From contig CAAFWD010000167.1 in the NCBI GenBank assembly GCA_900766645.1, positions 1-46,579 on the forward strand: a DNA stretch of 46,579 nucleotides. Direction: 5' to 3'. Position 1 is the first letter of the stretch; the number at the start of each line of letters is the position of its first letter. Of the stretch, positions 25,494 through 33,337 are shown piece by piece. The position numbers and the translations under genes were made by a program. The notes beneath the pieces were generated by a model, which saw only the letters and a list, made by a program, of their open reading frames with translations, made no database searches and was not told the DNA's origin. The stretch is from an uncultured Cetobacterium sp. (GTDB lineage Bacteria; Fusobacteriota; Fusobacteriia; Fusobacteriales; Fusobacteriaceae).

Positions 25494-25524
25494 AGACTAG
25501 AGATAGTTTCTCTAGTCTATTTTT
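25494..25524 (+). terminator. Terminator at the end of the tail operon
   Basis: AGACTAGAGA and TCTCTAGTCT form a perfect 10-bp stem with a 5-nt loop and then ATTTTTAT. Confidence 0.9.
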
Positions 25525-25541
25525 ATAAAAGGCGGTGTATT

Positions 25542-25817
25542 ATGAATTTTACAGAAATAGTTGGTAGTATAGGGTTTTACGGAGCTTGTATGGTCGCGCT
25601 AGCAATATGGGTAGATAAGCAAATAAAAAACAATAGAGAAGACACTCAAAAAACTATAGACATACTTAGGGAAGACTCTAAAGAAGATAAGGACAGGCTC
25701 TTAAATGAAATAGCATATAACAGAGAGGTTATAGCAAAGGTTGTTGCTACAAATGACGTATTAGCAAAAGATTTGACAGTTAAGGTAGATAAAATATTAG
25801 ATAAGGTAGGTGTATAA
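25542..25817 (+). CDS. Holin, BhlA/UviB family
   Basis: A 91-aa protein with one N-terminal membrane segment (about 8-23, SIGFYGACMVALAIWV) and a long charged cytoplasmic helix. This layout is that of BhlA/UviB holins of clostridial and Bacillus phages. It would permeabilise the membrane so that the amidase encoded 2 bp downstream reaches the wall. The start ATG is preceded by AGGCGG. Confidence 0.88.
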   Translation: MNFTEIVGSIGFYGACMVALAIWVDKQIKNNREDTQKTIDILREDSKEDKDRLLNEIAYNREVIAKVVATNDVLAKDLTVKVDKILDKVGV

Positions 25818-25819
25818 CA

Positions 25820-26557
25820 TTGAATATAATTACTAATTTTTTAGATAAAAATAAATATAGTAGACCTGGAACTAAGAGAAATAAAACAACTAAAATTGCT
25901 TGGCATTATGTAGGCAATCCTGGGTCTAGTGCTAAAGCCAATAGAAATTACTTCAACAATGCTCCAAATCATAAAACTAGTGCAAGTTCTCACTATATAA
26001 TAGGGCTAGAAGGTGAAATAATTTATTGTGTTCCTGAAGATGAAATAGCATATACAACTAATTCGGCGAACTCTTATAGTATAGGAATAGAAATGTGTCA
26101 TCCTGATAGTAGTGGCAAATTTAATTCTTTAACATATAATGCTGCGGTAGAATTAGGCGTAGATTTAGCTAAAAGATATAAATTAAATCCTTTAACTGAT
26201 TTTATAAGACATTATGATGTTACTAAGAAGTGTTGTCCTAAGTATTGGGTAGATAATAACTCAGCCTGGGAGAAATTTAAGCAAGATGTAAATAATAAGC
26301 TAAAAGTGGATAATACTCAAGGAACATCAACTGTAACTTTTAAAAATGGAGATTATACAGGTAAAAAAGCTAAAGTAACAGCTAATGTTTTAAATGTTAG
26401 ATTTGACAGAGGAACTCAATATGAAGTGATAGGTAAATTAAATAAAGGTGATACAGTAAAACTTAATTATTGCCTGAATGGTTGGGTATCTATTGAGGGA
26501 TATAAAGGTAATAAAGGACTTGGATATATAAGTACAGATTATTTAGAACTAATATAA
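25820..26557 (+). CDS. N-acetylmuramoyl-L-alanine amidase (endolysin) with SH3 domain
   Basis: The TTG start lies 2 bp after the holin stop. The 245-aa protein has an amidase-2 domain (about 20-150) with zinc ligands at His29 (AWHYVG), His131 (RHYDVT) and Cys139 (KKCCPKYW), and Glu91 as candidate catalytic residue. An SH3b domain (about 182-245, TANVLNVRFDRG) would bind the wall. It has no signal peptide, so release depends on the holin. It cuts the amide bond between MurNAc and L-alanine to lyse the host. Confidence 0.95.
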   Translation: MNIITNFLDKNKYSRPGTKRNKTTKIAWHYVGNPGSSAKANRNYFNNAPNHKTSASSHYIIGLEGEIIYCVPEDEIAYTTNSANSYSIGIEMCHPDSSGKFNSLTYNAAVELGVDLAKRYKLNPLTDFIRHYDVTKKCCPKYWVDNNSAWEKFKQDVNNKLKVDNTQGTSTVTFKNGDYTGKKAKVTANVLNVRFDRGTQYEVIGKLNKGDTVKLNYCLNGWVSIEGYKGNKGLGYISTDYLELI

Positions 26558-26595
26558 AACAAATATAAAGATACATATTTAATTCCTAGATAGTA

Positions 26596-26604
26596 TGTTA
26601 TAAT
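26596..26604 (+). promoter_or_regulatory. Extended -10 promoter of a candidate small RNA
   Basis: TGTTATAAT forms an extended -10 (TG-n-TATAAT) with no strong -35. The predicted start is near 26611. Confidence 0.55.
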
Positions 26605-26610
26605 ATAAGT

Positions 26611-26733
26611 AACAACTCGTCGTGTTAGTAGTAGAACACATAAGGGATTCTTTAGCTACTACAGGTGGTAACTGATAACCAAATTGCATAATATCAACAA
26701 TAAAAAACCAAGAATTTATACCCTTGGTTTTTT
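26611..26733 (+). ncRNA. Candidate structured small RNA after the endolysin
   Basis: Between an extended -10 promoter and an 11-bp terminator lies about 120 nt without a start codon/ribosome-site pair. It can fold, for instance GTAGTAG (26628-26634) with CTACTAC (26656-26662). The gap is 181 bp between convergent genes. It may be a regulatory RNA of the phage; I do not recognise a known family. Confidence 0.4.
26702..26733. terminator. Bidirectional terminator
   Basis: AAAAAACCAAG and CTTGGTTTTTT form a perfect 11-bp stem with A and T runs at both sides. It serves the plus-strand RNA and the convergent minus-strand gene that ends at 26739. Confidence 0.9.
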
Positions 26734-26738
26734 ATTGT

Positions 26739-27083
26739 TTAAATATTTTTATTTTTAACTAAATCCTTATATTCAGATTTTTTTATTTTATATTCTGACT
26801 CACAGTCATTACATTTAAATGTATATTCTTTTGTAAGTGTAGATAATATTAAAGTGACTATACTACCTAGTGATATCAAAAGAAAGATTGGAGCAGCTAT
26901 CCACCCTAAAAATGGTATAATTAAAGAAATACTAAAACCTATACTACATATTATAAAAGTCAATAATGAATAGTTAGCCATATTATTACTAGCAACTGTA
27001 TTTATACTTTTACACTCTGGACATTTCACTTTCCCTACAAATATATTATTTTTATTTTTTTCGACTTTTTTAAAATTGCTCAT
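26739..27083 (-). CDS. Two-TM membrane protein with zinc-ribbon ends
   Basis: This 114-aa protein has a CPEC motif (about residues 21-24) and a C-terminal CNDC pair, which together look like a split zinc ribbon. Two hydrophobic helices (about 38-57 and 60-83) lie between them. It is transcribed alone and against the lysis genes, from a good sigma-A promoter, which is the pattern of a lysogeny (moron-type) gene. A superinfection-exclusion role is possible but unproven. Ribosome site AAGGGGGG precedes ATG 27083. Confidence 0.7.
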   Translation of the reverse strand: MSNFKKVEKNKNNIFVGKVKCPECKSINTVASNNMANYSLLTFIICSIGFSISLIIPFLGWIAAPIFLLISLGSIVTLILSTLTKEYTFKCNDCESEYKIKKSEYKDLVKNKNI

Positions 27084-27115
27084 GTTGAATCCCCCCTTAA
27101 AATTATTCCAAGTTT

Positions 27116-27145
27116 ATTATAGTGTTGCATTAATATATATTTCAA
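27116..27145 (-). promoter_or_regulatory. Promoter of the zinc-ribbon membrane protein
   Basis: On the minus strand, TTGAAA (27145-27140), an 18-bp spacer and TATAAT (27121-27116). The remaining AT-rich sequence up to 27351 holds no other clear gene. Confidence 0.75.
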
Positions 27146-27351
27146 CAATATTTTATATATCGTTATTTATTACTAAGAAGCAGTAAACTATTTCATATAT
27201 AATATTACCTATCCTAAATTCAAAATAATTGCCTAATAATTGTTCTAACATATTTCTATCATACATTTGCTATATAAAATAATATCAAACATTGTAACAG
27301 TTATAATTACATAACCTCTTATATATCATATATCAATCAGAAAGGTTGTTT

Positions 27352-28317
27352 ATGAATATGACGAGAAAAAGAAAAGTATTAGTTATAGAAGGAAGTATAA
27401 ATAAGCAAAATTTAATTGCCTACAATATGTATAAAGGCCATATACAATTGAAAGGACTATCTGAGAAAACCATAAAAAGTTATGAGTATGACTTATTCGC
27501 TTGGTTTAGATTCCTTAATAGCTACCAAGAGGACAAGACGTATAAAGAAGTTACTACTGAAGATATAGAAGAATTTTTAATGTTTTGTAGATCAGAGGGG
27601 AATGAAGTATCAAGAATACAAAGAAGAGCTGCAGGAATAAGTAGCTTTTATATATTCTTGAGAAAGAAAAAGAAAGTATCGATAAATCCAGTTGATGATA
27701 TAGAGCGCCCAAGAAAAAAAGTATTTGTGAGAGAAAAGCACTTTTTAAAAATGGAGCAAGTAGATGAATTAAAATCTAAATTACGTTTATTAGATAATAT
27801 AATCTCAGAGACATTTATATTATTAGCTATTAATACAGCAGCTAGAAAAAATGCTTTAAGAAATATTAAGTGGAGTGATATCGACTTTGAAGAAAGAGAA
27901 ATTGTTGCTATTGAAAAAGGTCCAAAAGAAGTGACACTCTATTTTTCAGAAGAAGTAAAAAAACAACTTTTGAAACTTAAGACGTTCTATGAAAACAATA
28001 ATATATTAGATGATTATGTATTTTTAAGTTACTATCATGGTAAATATAAACATGCTGGTTCTTCTGCTATTAGCAATTGGGTTAGAGAAGCTGGTAAACT
28101 TATAAGAATATCTAACCTAACACCGCATAGCTTACGCAGAACCGCAGCTACTTTAAATGCTGAATTATATAGATTATATGAGTCTGGTTACTTTAATAGT
28201 AACGAAGACTTTATCCGTTACGTAACATTTGTCATAGATAAATACAAGTATGAATCAATTACTATTAAAACTCTAGTTAAAGTTATTAGAAAACAAAGAT
28301 TAAAAGGACTAGAATAA
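27352..28317 (+). CDS. Tyrosine recombinase/integrase-like protein, probably catalytically altered
   Basis: I take ATG 27352, seven bases after AAAGG, over TTG 27346. The 321-aa protein has a SAM-like N-terminal core-binding domain (about 23-105) and a phage-integrase catalytic domain. Arg165 (AARKNALR), Lys189 and the box-II HSLRR (His259, Arg262) are in place. The end is unusual: where families have a (L/R)GH-x-S-I-x-T-T-x-x-Y pattern, this protein reads YESITIKTLV, so the histidine is Tyr and the nucleophile Tyr seems to be Val309. A 20-residue extra segment separates it from box II. It may be an inactive integrase or use another Tyr (298 or 300). Confidence 0.8.
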   Translation: MNMTRKRKVLVIEGSINKQNLIAYNMYKGHIQLKGLSEKTIKSYEYDLFAWFRFLNSYQEDKTYKEVTTEDIEEFLMFCRSEGNEVSRIQRRAAGISSFYIFLRKKKKVSINPVDDIERPRKKVFVREKHFLKMEQVDELKSKLRLLDNIISETFILLAINTAARKNALRNIKWSDIDFEEREIVAIEKGPKEVTLYFSEEVKKQLLKLKTFYENNNILDDYVFLSYYHGKYKHAGSSAISNWVREAGKLIRISNLTPHSLRRTAATLNAELYRLYESGYFNSNEDFIRYVTFVIDKYKYESITIKTLVKVIRKQRLKGLE

Positions 28318-28332
28318 TATTCCAGTCCTTTT
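28302..28332. terminator. Bidirectional terminator between integrase and microprotein
   Basis: AAAAGGACT (28302-28310) pairs with AGTCCTTTT (28324-28332); the stem continues inward with one mismatch. It covers the ends of both convergent genes. Confidence 0.88.
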
Positions 28333-28501
28333 AATTATTATGACATACTATACATCTATCATATTTAAATGGTCTACTTCCTCCGCAAAAACTACAGTAT
28401 TGATAGTTTCCATTATCCCATTCTTGATGATCTACTTCACTCCATTTACAATTATCTTGATGACTTCTATCATCGTCCTTTTTATCATCAAACCAACCCA
28501 T
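28331..28501 (-). CDS. Zinc-ribbon microprotein (56 aa)
   Basis: This gene is on the minus strand, opposite a meaningless hydrophobic plus-strand frame. AGGAGG lies six bases before ATG 28501. The protein begins MGWFDDKKDD and has CSFCGG (Cys36, Cys39) and CIVC (Cys50, Cys53), four cysteines suited to one zinc. The N-terminal half is acidic with many Asp and His. Its stop lies in the shared terminator. Function unknown; such small zinc ribbons are common in mobile-element accessory regions. Confidence 0.75.
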   Translation of the reverse strand: MGWFDDKKDDDRSHQDNCKWSEVDHQEWDNGNYQYCSFCGGSRPFKYDRCIVCHNN

Positions 28502-28557
28502 ATGATACCTCCTAAGTTATTTTATTAATATTATTAACTAGTTATAAATTTTTATAC

Positions 28558-28586
28558 TGGACATGCAAGTTTTGTGCGATTATACA
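28558..28586 (+). promoter_or_regulatory. Promoter upstream of the 58-aa protein
   Basis: TGGACA (28558-28563), 17-bp spacer, TATACA (28581-28586), about 50 bp before the start codon at 28636. Confidence 0.55.
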
Positions 28587-28635
28587 TAGAATGTATTAAG
28601 AACAAACAAATACAACAACGAAAGGGGGAAATCAA

Positions 28636-28812
28636 TTGACTAAAATTAGATCAGAAGAAGTAAGAATACCTATATCATTTAAGAAAACATATGAAGAATT
28701 AAGTATTTATAACTTTATAAAAGAAGAAAGTAAGTTAATAGGTCAAAGTGCTTATATAAAAATGCTTGTAATGGAGGAAATGAAAAAACAGGGTAAATGG
28801 AAATACGACTAA
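28636..28812 (+). CDS. Small ribbon-helix-helix-like protein (58 aa)
   Basis: TTG 28636 is preceded by AAAGGGGG. The product begins with a short strand VRIPISF followed by two helices (KKTYEELSIYNFIKEE and SAYIKMLVMEEMKK), the outline of ribbon-helix-helix DNA-binding proteins. It stands at the front of the region that leads to the secretion-like operon and may regulate it. Family is inferred from secondary-structure pattern only. Confidence 0.5.
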   Translation: MTKIRSEEVRIPISFKKTYEELSIYNFIKEESKLIGQSAYIKMLVMEEMKKQGKWKYD

Positions 28813-28820
28813 ATGTAAAA

Positions 28821-28881
28821 GAGCCAAGGGACTCGTACTCCACAAGGCTCAAAACTAAGTGAATTAATAAAAAATTAATTC
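28821..28881. other. Two stem-loops in the 240-bp gap after the RHH-like gene
   Basis: GAGCC (28821-28825) pairs with GGCTC (28846-28850); read on the minus strand this stem is followed by TTTTACATTT and could terminate a minus transcript. GAATTAAT (28861-28868) pairs with ATTAATTC (28874-28881). The rest of 28813-29051 is AT-rich and shows no gene I can support. Confidence 0.4.
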
Positions 28882-29051
28882 GTATATACAATTCGATAAA
28901 AAATATTAGAATCCTTCAATGAATTCAATATAGAGCACATCAACGATTAACTATTAGAAAAGTATTTTCTGAACAATATCTATAAAAGCAGATTTCATAT
29001 GAATTATATCTAATATAAAAGATTATAAAAAATTAAGAGGGGGAAATGGAT

Positions 29052-29168
29052 ATGGGATTTTTTGATTGTTGCACAGTTAATGAAGATTATACTGTAGTTG
29101 ATGAAACGGCAGAGTTTTATATATGCAGATGTAACAAATGTGGGAACTATTTTAGAAAATATAAATAA
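29052..29168 (+). CDS. Zinc-binding microprotein (38 aa)
   Basis: ATG 29052 is eight bases after GAGGGGG. The product has a CC pair at residues 6-7 and CRCNKCGNYF near the end (Cys25, Cys27, Cys30). Short zinc-ribbon-like protein of unknown function, in the same accessory cluster as the 56-aa zinc ribbon. Confidence 0.6.
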   Translation: MGFFDCCTVNEDYTVVDETAEFYICRCNKCGNYFRKYK

Positions 29169-29196
29169 AGAGCCCTCATTAAAGAGAGCAGGATTA

Positions 29197-29274
29197 TTAG
29201 GGTAACATTTTAATTAAAGCGGCAGCACTTAACCAACCACACATCTTTAAGAAATGAACTAAACACGGTGACAT
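29197..29274 (-). CDS. Hydrophobic 25-aa peptide on the minus strand
   Basis: The frame starts at ATG 29274 with a strong GGAGG seven bases upstream, and ends at TAA 29197. The peptide begins MSPCLVHFLKMCGWL and ends with an Ala/Leu/Ile-rich segment, so it is almost wholly membrane-seeking, with two Cys. Downstream on the same strand, GCTCTC and GAGGGC (29190-29171 region) form a stem followed by a T-rich tail. It overlaps the leader of the pilin-like gene in antisense. It could be a type I-like toxin, a signalling peptide or a chance ORF. Confidence 0.45.
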   Translation of the reverse strand: MSPCLVHFLKMCGWLSAAALIKMLP

Positions 29275-29339
29275 ATCAATACCTCCAAAAGATAAAATTT
29301 TATAGGATTATTTTAACCAGAATAGGGGGATTTTATACA

Positions 29340-29753
29340 ATGAAAATATTAATAAATGGATACACGGTTACTGAGCATATGAAATTAAAAAGAATCTATA
29401 AACCTAGTAAAAATGACCTTCTTGAGATAGAAAAATATATAGATAATTTAAAGAATAATAAGCACAAATACCTTCAAGTTGTAATCTTAATGGCTTTAGT
29501 AATACCGACTTCAACACTACAAGTATTTGCAGATAGTTTTATAAGTGAGACAGGACTAGAATATTACAGCTATATAAAAGACATGGGATTTATAATATGT
29601 CTATTTGGTGCGGCTGTAGAAGCAATAAAATGTGTTGCAACAGGAACTATAGACCAAGTAAGTAAGATAGCAATTAAATATGCTGCATTTGGATTATTAA
29701 TTGTGTTTTTACCTAAATTTGTAAGCCTAATATTCAGTATGGGAGGTAATTAA
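29340..29753 (+). CDS. VirB2/TrbC-like pilin-type membrane protein
   Basis: I start at ATG 29340 after AGGGGG; a longer frame from 29268 has no ribosome site. The 137-aa product has a basic, cytoplasmic N-terminus (1-45), a signal-like helix ending TSTLQVFADS, then two hydrophobic helices (about 78-100 and 109-132). This is the topology of VirB2/TrbC pilins of type IV secretion systems of Gram-positive bacteria. It opens a four-gene operon with close spacing. The family call is from topology and context. Confidence 0.6.
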   Translation: MKILINGYTVTEHMKLKRIYKPSKNDLLEIEKYIDNLKNNKHKYLQVVILMALVIPTSTLQVFADSFISETGLEYYSYIKDMGFIICLFGAAVEAIKCVATGTIDQVSKIAIKYAAFGLLIVFLPKFVSLIFSMGGN

Positions 29754-29754
29754 A

Positions 29755-30135
29755 ATGTTACTTAATCCTAAAACTTTAAATGATGCCAAAACTATAATAA
29801 ATAATACTGTTAGTAACACTGCTATAAATGACATACCTAAAGAAACTTTCTTAGAAAAGTTAGGATTAACAGGGGTCCAAGAAGCTATAGACGGATGGAA
29901 TGCTATATGTAGTGATGCAAATAATATAATTAATGCAATGAGTAAGGTTGCAGATTTTATAAGAAATTCCCTAACAGATCCAAGATTCTTAATAGATAGT
30001 ACAAAAGGCATAGCTCCCGATGTACTTTTAATAACTCTAGGAGTATTGATAGTATTGCACTTTGTAGGTTTTAAAAAGATGGGTAAATGGATTAATTTTA
30101 TATTACTAACAATGCTAGCAATAGCAATTATATAA
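29755..30135 (+). CDS. Two-TM membrane protein of the secretion-like operon
   Basis: A 126-aa protein one base after the pilin-like stop. The first 80 residues are soluble and helical (DAKTIINNTVSNTAIN, LGLTGVQEAIDGWNAI). Two hydrophobic helices follow (about 87-103 and 108-126). It may be a partner membrane subunit of the pilin-like protein. Family not recognised. Confidence 0.55.
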   Translation: MLLNPKTLNDAKTIINNTVSNTAINDIPKETFLEKLGLTGVQEAIDGWNAICSDANNIINAMSKVADFIRNSLTDPRFLIDSTKGIAPDVLLITLGVLIVLHFVGFKKMGKWINFILLTMLAIAII

Positions 30136-30153
30136 AGTTATAGGAGGTGGAAC

Positions 30154-30798
30154 ATGAAATTAATACAGTTAGCTATTAAATATTGTAAAAAGATTGTTAG
30201 CATGCTTTTAATAGTTTTAATTTTAGTAGTACCAGGGGAGTCATTTGCAGCAGAGGATTACAAAATAAATGATTATCAACGTAATGAACTAATTAAGCAA
30301 GCTCAAGTTGTAGACTGGAATAGCTTTGATAATATGCTCGGATACGATGAAAATATTATAATTATAGATTATTGGTCGGGTCGTTATTTTATAACATCTA
30401 GGATGGGAGGAGCAAATCATGCAGACATAGAGCCGGTAGATAAACAGTCTACAGAAAATATGCAAAAGGCTGTAAATGACGGGATGGGTAAGACGAGAAG
30501 GCCCGTCATTGTATTATTTGAGGACGGGAGAAGCTTCTTAGCATCTTCGTTCATGGTAGGCCATGCGGGAATAGATAGTGAACCATATTTAAAAGTAGTA
30601 GATAAGCGTAGTAATGGATATGGTAAAGGGGAAAACTATGATTCAGTAAAAGGTAACGGATTAGACGGTCATATATGCTTATTTGTAGACAATTGCTTAA
30701 ATCATTATGACGGTAAGAAGAATTCTAATCATGAAGAAAATTTAAAATTCTTAAAAGAAGTAAAGGAGCGTGCGTTAGAACATGACTATTTTAACTAA
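30154..30798 (+). CDS. Secreted wall-associated protein with HADIEP motif
   Basis: A 214-aa protein with a signal peptide (about 1-33: KKIVSMLLIVLILVV, then FAAED). The mature part has GGANHADIEP, TRRPVIVLFEDGRSFLAS and GLDGHICLFVDN. This order (HADvEP, RRP-hydrophobic, G-H-h-C-h-H/F) resembles a domain I associate with extracellular Firmicutes proteins of unknown function. His94 in HADIEP and the His/Cys in GHIC could be a catalytic or metal site. It has AGGAGGTGG upstream and overlaps the ATPase start by 17 bp, so it is coupled to it. It may remodel the wall for the complex. Confidence 0.6.
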   Translation: MKLIQLAIKYCKKIVSMLLIVLILVVPGESFAAEDYKINDYQRNELIKQAQVVDWNSFDNMLGYDENIIIIDYWSGRYFITSRMGGANHADIEPVDKQSTENMQKAVNDGMGKTRRPVIVLFEDGRSFLASSFMVGHAGIDSEPYLKVVDKRSNGYGKGENYDSVKGNGLDGHICLFVDNCLNHYDGKKNSNHEENLKFLKEVKERALEHDYFN

Positions 30799-33241
30799 AA
30801 TTAAGTCTATAAAATTATCTGATTATATTCAAATAAATAATATGAGATCAGACTTAACTTATTATCAAATAATACCCCATCAAAATACTAGAAACTATAA
30901 GTCTATAGAGATAGCAAAGGTTATAAATAGATGTTATCTAGAGCTATCTAAGAGGATTAGGAAGCTAGAAAAAGACTTTAAGTATGATTATGAATATAGT
31001 CCCCAAACAAAAGTAGCTTATTATATCTATATGTCAACAGATGGAGGGGTAGAATTTTACTTAATAGTACCCACGGTATATTCTAAGATGTTTCTTGAAA
31101 AGCTATCTTTAACATGGGATAAGGTAGAAGTAAAAAAGGTAAATGATATACCTCGATTTAGTGATAGTTGCAGTAAAATGAGCATGGAATATACACGTGA
31201 AGATGCATTATCATGTAATATATTAGATAAAAAATCAAATGACATGTTAAATAGTCAATTAAATGTTATAGATATGATGCAAGAAGGTGATAGAGTAGGT
31301 ATATTCTATAACTTTAACTATAAAAGCCCGTATAATCAGCTAGGATTTAAAACTAAATATAATCAGACTATGGATAAGATAAAAAACGGAAAAAGAATAG
31401 AAAAACCAAATAATTCTAAATCCCTATGGAAATACTTTGTAGCTTTATTAGCTATGACTGGAGAAGATCTCATGGCTGGATTAGCAGAACTATTAGGAGA
31501 AAAAAGAAAAGATACTATAGATATAGCAGTATTAAATAAAAGCTTAGGAATTTTACAGAAAAAGGACTTATCTAAATTTACTAAAGATAAAGGGCAACTC
31601 GAAAATATATCTACTCAAATACTTCTTATGAGCGAATCTAAACACAAAGAAAATGAACAGGCAAATATTAACTCACTAGCACAATCATTCAATGTCCTAG
31701 ACGGTGATAATGAGCTCAGACCAAAGGCTATAAGTGTAAAAAGAAAAATAGATTTAGATGATTCTAAGCTTCCTATACCTGTTAATCATATGAGTGTTGA
31801 AGAAGTAGGTACGTTGATAACTCAACCGGGTAAAGAAGTCATAAAAAAATTCAATATAAAAGCTAATGATATTCATGAAGAGCCTATGCCGGACAACTGT
31901 AAACATGGATATATACGCACAGGAACATACACTAAAAATGGAAAGTCTCGCGAAGCATATTTAAATGATAATCCAGATCAGGATACGGGTTTAGCAATAA
32001 CAGGGAAACAGGGTAGTGGGAAAACTGAAGAATTAAAAAACTATGCATGTGATTGCATCAAACATGGTGATAGTGTAGTGGTTTTAGACTTTATTGGTAA
32101 TAACGATTTAGCCTCTACAATTCAACAGATAGTGCCTCCACACTTGTTAGTAGAAAAAGATTTATCCAAGGTAGAATGTATGGAATCGATAGCATATCCA
32201 GAAAAATACTACACAGATAACATGGATCTAATGGATAAGTTAGATGTAATATCAGAAAAAACTCAACTAATGGTCCAACTCCTAAATAGTTTTAGTTATG
32301 GTCAAGAGTTAACTAGTGCAATGAGAAGATTCTTTATAAGTGCATGTAATGTAACTTATTGTGTTAATCAGTATGCCAGCTTTAAAGACATAGTAGATTG
32401 CTTGGAGTTATATGATACCAGAATGAGTTTAATAACTAAGATACCAGAAGAATTTAAAGAGTTCTGCGAAAGTCATGTAAATAACTTATTAAAACTAAAT
32501 GACAAATATACCAAAGGTGAGGATAAAGGCAAGTATAACGGAGAAACTTGTGAAGGTAAAATAGAGCGTATTCTAGACCGTATAAGTGTTATGAGGGAAT
32601 CTCCAAGGTTAGAGTATATGCTTTCTAAGGATCCTAAAGGGAATATAAACTTTGAGCAATGTTTTGACGAGGGCAAAGTAATAGTTATAAAAATGCGACA
32701 AGATAAATTCGGAACAGAGCACATAAGAAATATGTTAAGTGTGTTTTTTACAACTAGAATATGGGAAGCTTGTGTAAATCGATACTCTAAATCTAATGGT
32801 GAGGAATTAAGAAGAGTACATTTTATGATAGATGAACCACATCAAGTGCCAAAAGTTACTGAATATTTAAGTCCGTTATTACCGCAAATGCGTAAGTTTA
32901 GATTAAAACCAGTATTTGCTACACAATCATTATTACAACTAGAACACATATTATCTGACATGAAGGATGCTGGATTTAGTTATATGCTTTTAGCTGGATC
33001 AGATAAAGTCAATTATAAGCTATTATCCGAAGAATTGAAACCATATGAGGTGGAGGATTTATTAAACCTAGAAAGATTCCATAGTTTAAATTTAGTTCCA
33101 GATAGTAAAGGTATATTAAGACCATTTGTAACTAAACTACCTCCTAAATTAACCACTACTCTACTCTCTTCAGTAAATGATGAAAATATTAATGATAACA
33201 AGTCCAAAGTTATAAATTTTCCAGAAAAAAATATATCATAA
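30782..33241 (+). CDS. VirB4/HerA-FtsK-type ATPase of a conjugation-like system
   Basis: This 819-aa protein has no clear membrane segment. Residues 1-330 form an N-terminal domain with IPHQNTRNYKSIEIAK. The P-loop domain has Walker A GKQGSGKT (408-415), Walker B FMIDEPHQ (681-688) and a sensor-like FATQS (712-716). The gap between A and B and the DE-P pair match VirB4/TraC and VirD4/HerA ATPases that power type IV secretion or DNA translocation. It closes the four-gene operon. No relaxase, VirB6 or VirB8-like gene is visible, so it could be a reduced transfer system or something else. Confidence 0.75.
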   Translation: MTILTKIKSIKLSDYIQINNMRSDLTYYQIIPHQNTRNYKSIEIAKVINRCYLELSKRIRKLEKDFKYDYEYSPQTKVAYYIYMSTDGGVEFYLIVPTVYSKMFLEKLSLTWDKVEVKKVNDIPRFSDSCSKMSMEYTREDALSCNILDKKSNDMLNSQLNVIDMMQEGDRVGIFYNFNYKSPYNQLGFKTKYNQTMDKIKNGKRIEKPNNSKSLWKYFVALLAMTGEDLMAGLAELLGEKRKDTIDIAVLNKSLGILQKKDLSKFTKDKGQLENISTQILLMSESKHKENEQANINSLAQSFNVLDGDNELRPKAISVKRKIDLDDSKLPIPVNHMSVEEVGTLITQPGKEVIKKFNIKANDIHEEPMPDNCKHGYIRTGTYTKNGKSREAYLNDNPDQDTGLAITGKQGSGKTEELKNYACDCIKHGDSVVVLDFIGNNDLASTIQQIVPPHLLVEKDLSKVECMESIAYPEKYYTDNMDLMDKLDVISEKTQLMVQLLNSFSYGQELTSAMRRFFISACNVTYCVNQYASFKDIVDCLELYDTRMSLITKIPEEFKEFCESHVNNLLKLNDKYTKGEDKGKYNGETCEGKIERILDRISVMRESPRLEYMLSKDPKGNINFEQCFDEGKVIVIKMRQDKFGTEHIRNMLSVFFTTRIWEACVNRYSKSNGEELRRVHFMIDEPHQVPKVTEYLSPLLPQMRKFRLKPVFATQSLLQLEHILSDMKDAGFSYMLLAGSDKVNYKLLSEELKPYEVEDLLNLERFHSLNLVPDSKGILRPFVTKLPPKLTTTLLSSVNDENINDNKSKVINFPEKNIS

Positions 33242-33337
33242 AAAATCACTATATAGAAAATTCAAAAAAGGGATAAAAATAAAAATCATAATTTTTATAA
33301 AAAAATATATAAATTTGGAACATTTATTATACAAACT

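Noticed and set aside
28340..28528. Plus-strand 62-aa hydrophobic frame after the integrase gene
   Set aside because: It has no ribosome site and lies opposite a minus-strand gene with AGGAGG and four paired cysteines; it is the mirror of that gene.
29268..29339. Longer N-terminal extension of the pilin-like protein from 29268
   Set aside because: No ribosome site at 29268; ATG 29340 has AGGGGG upstream. The added residues overlap the antisense peptide region.
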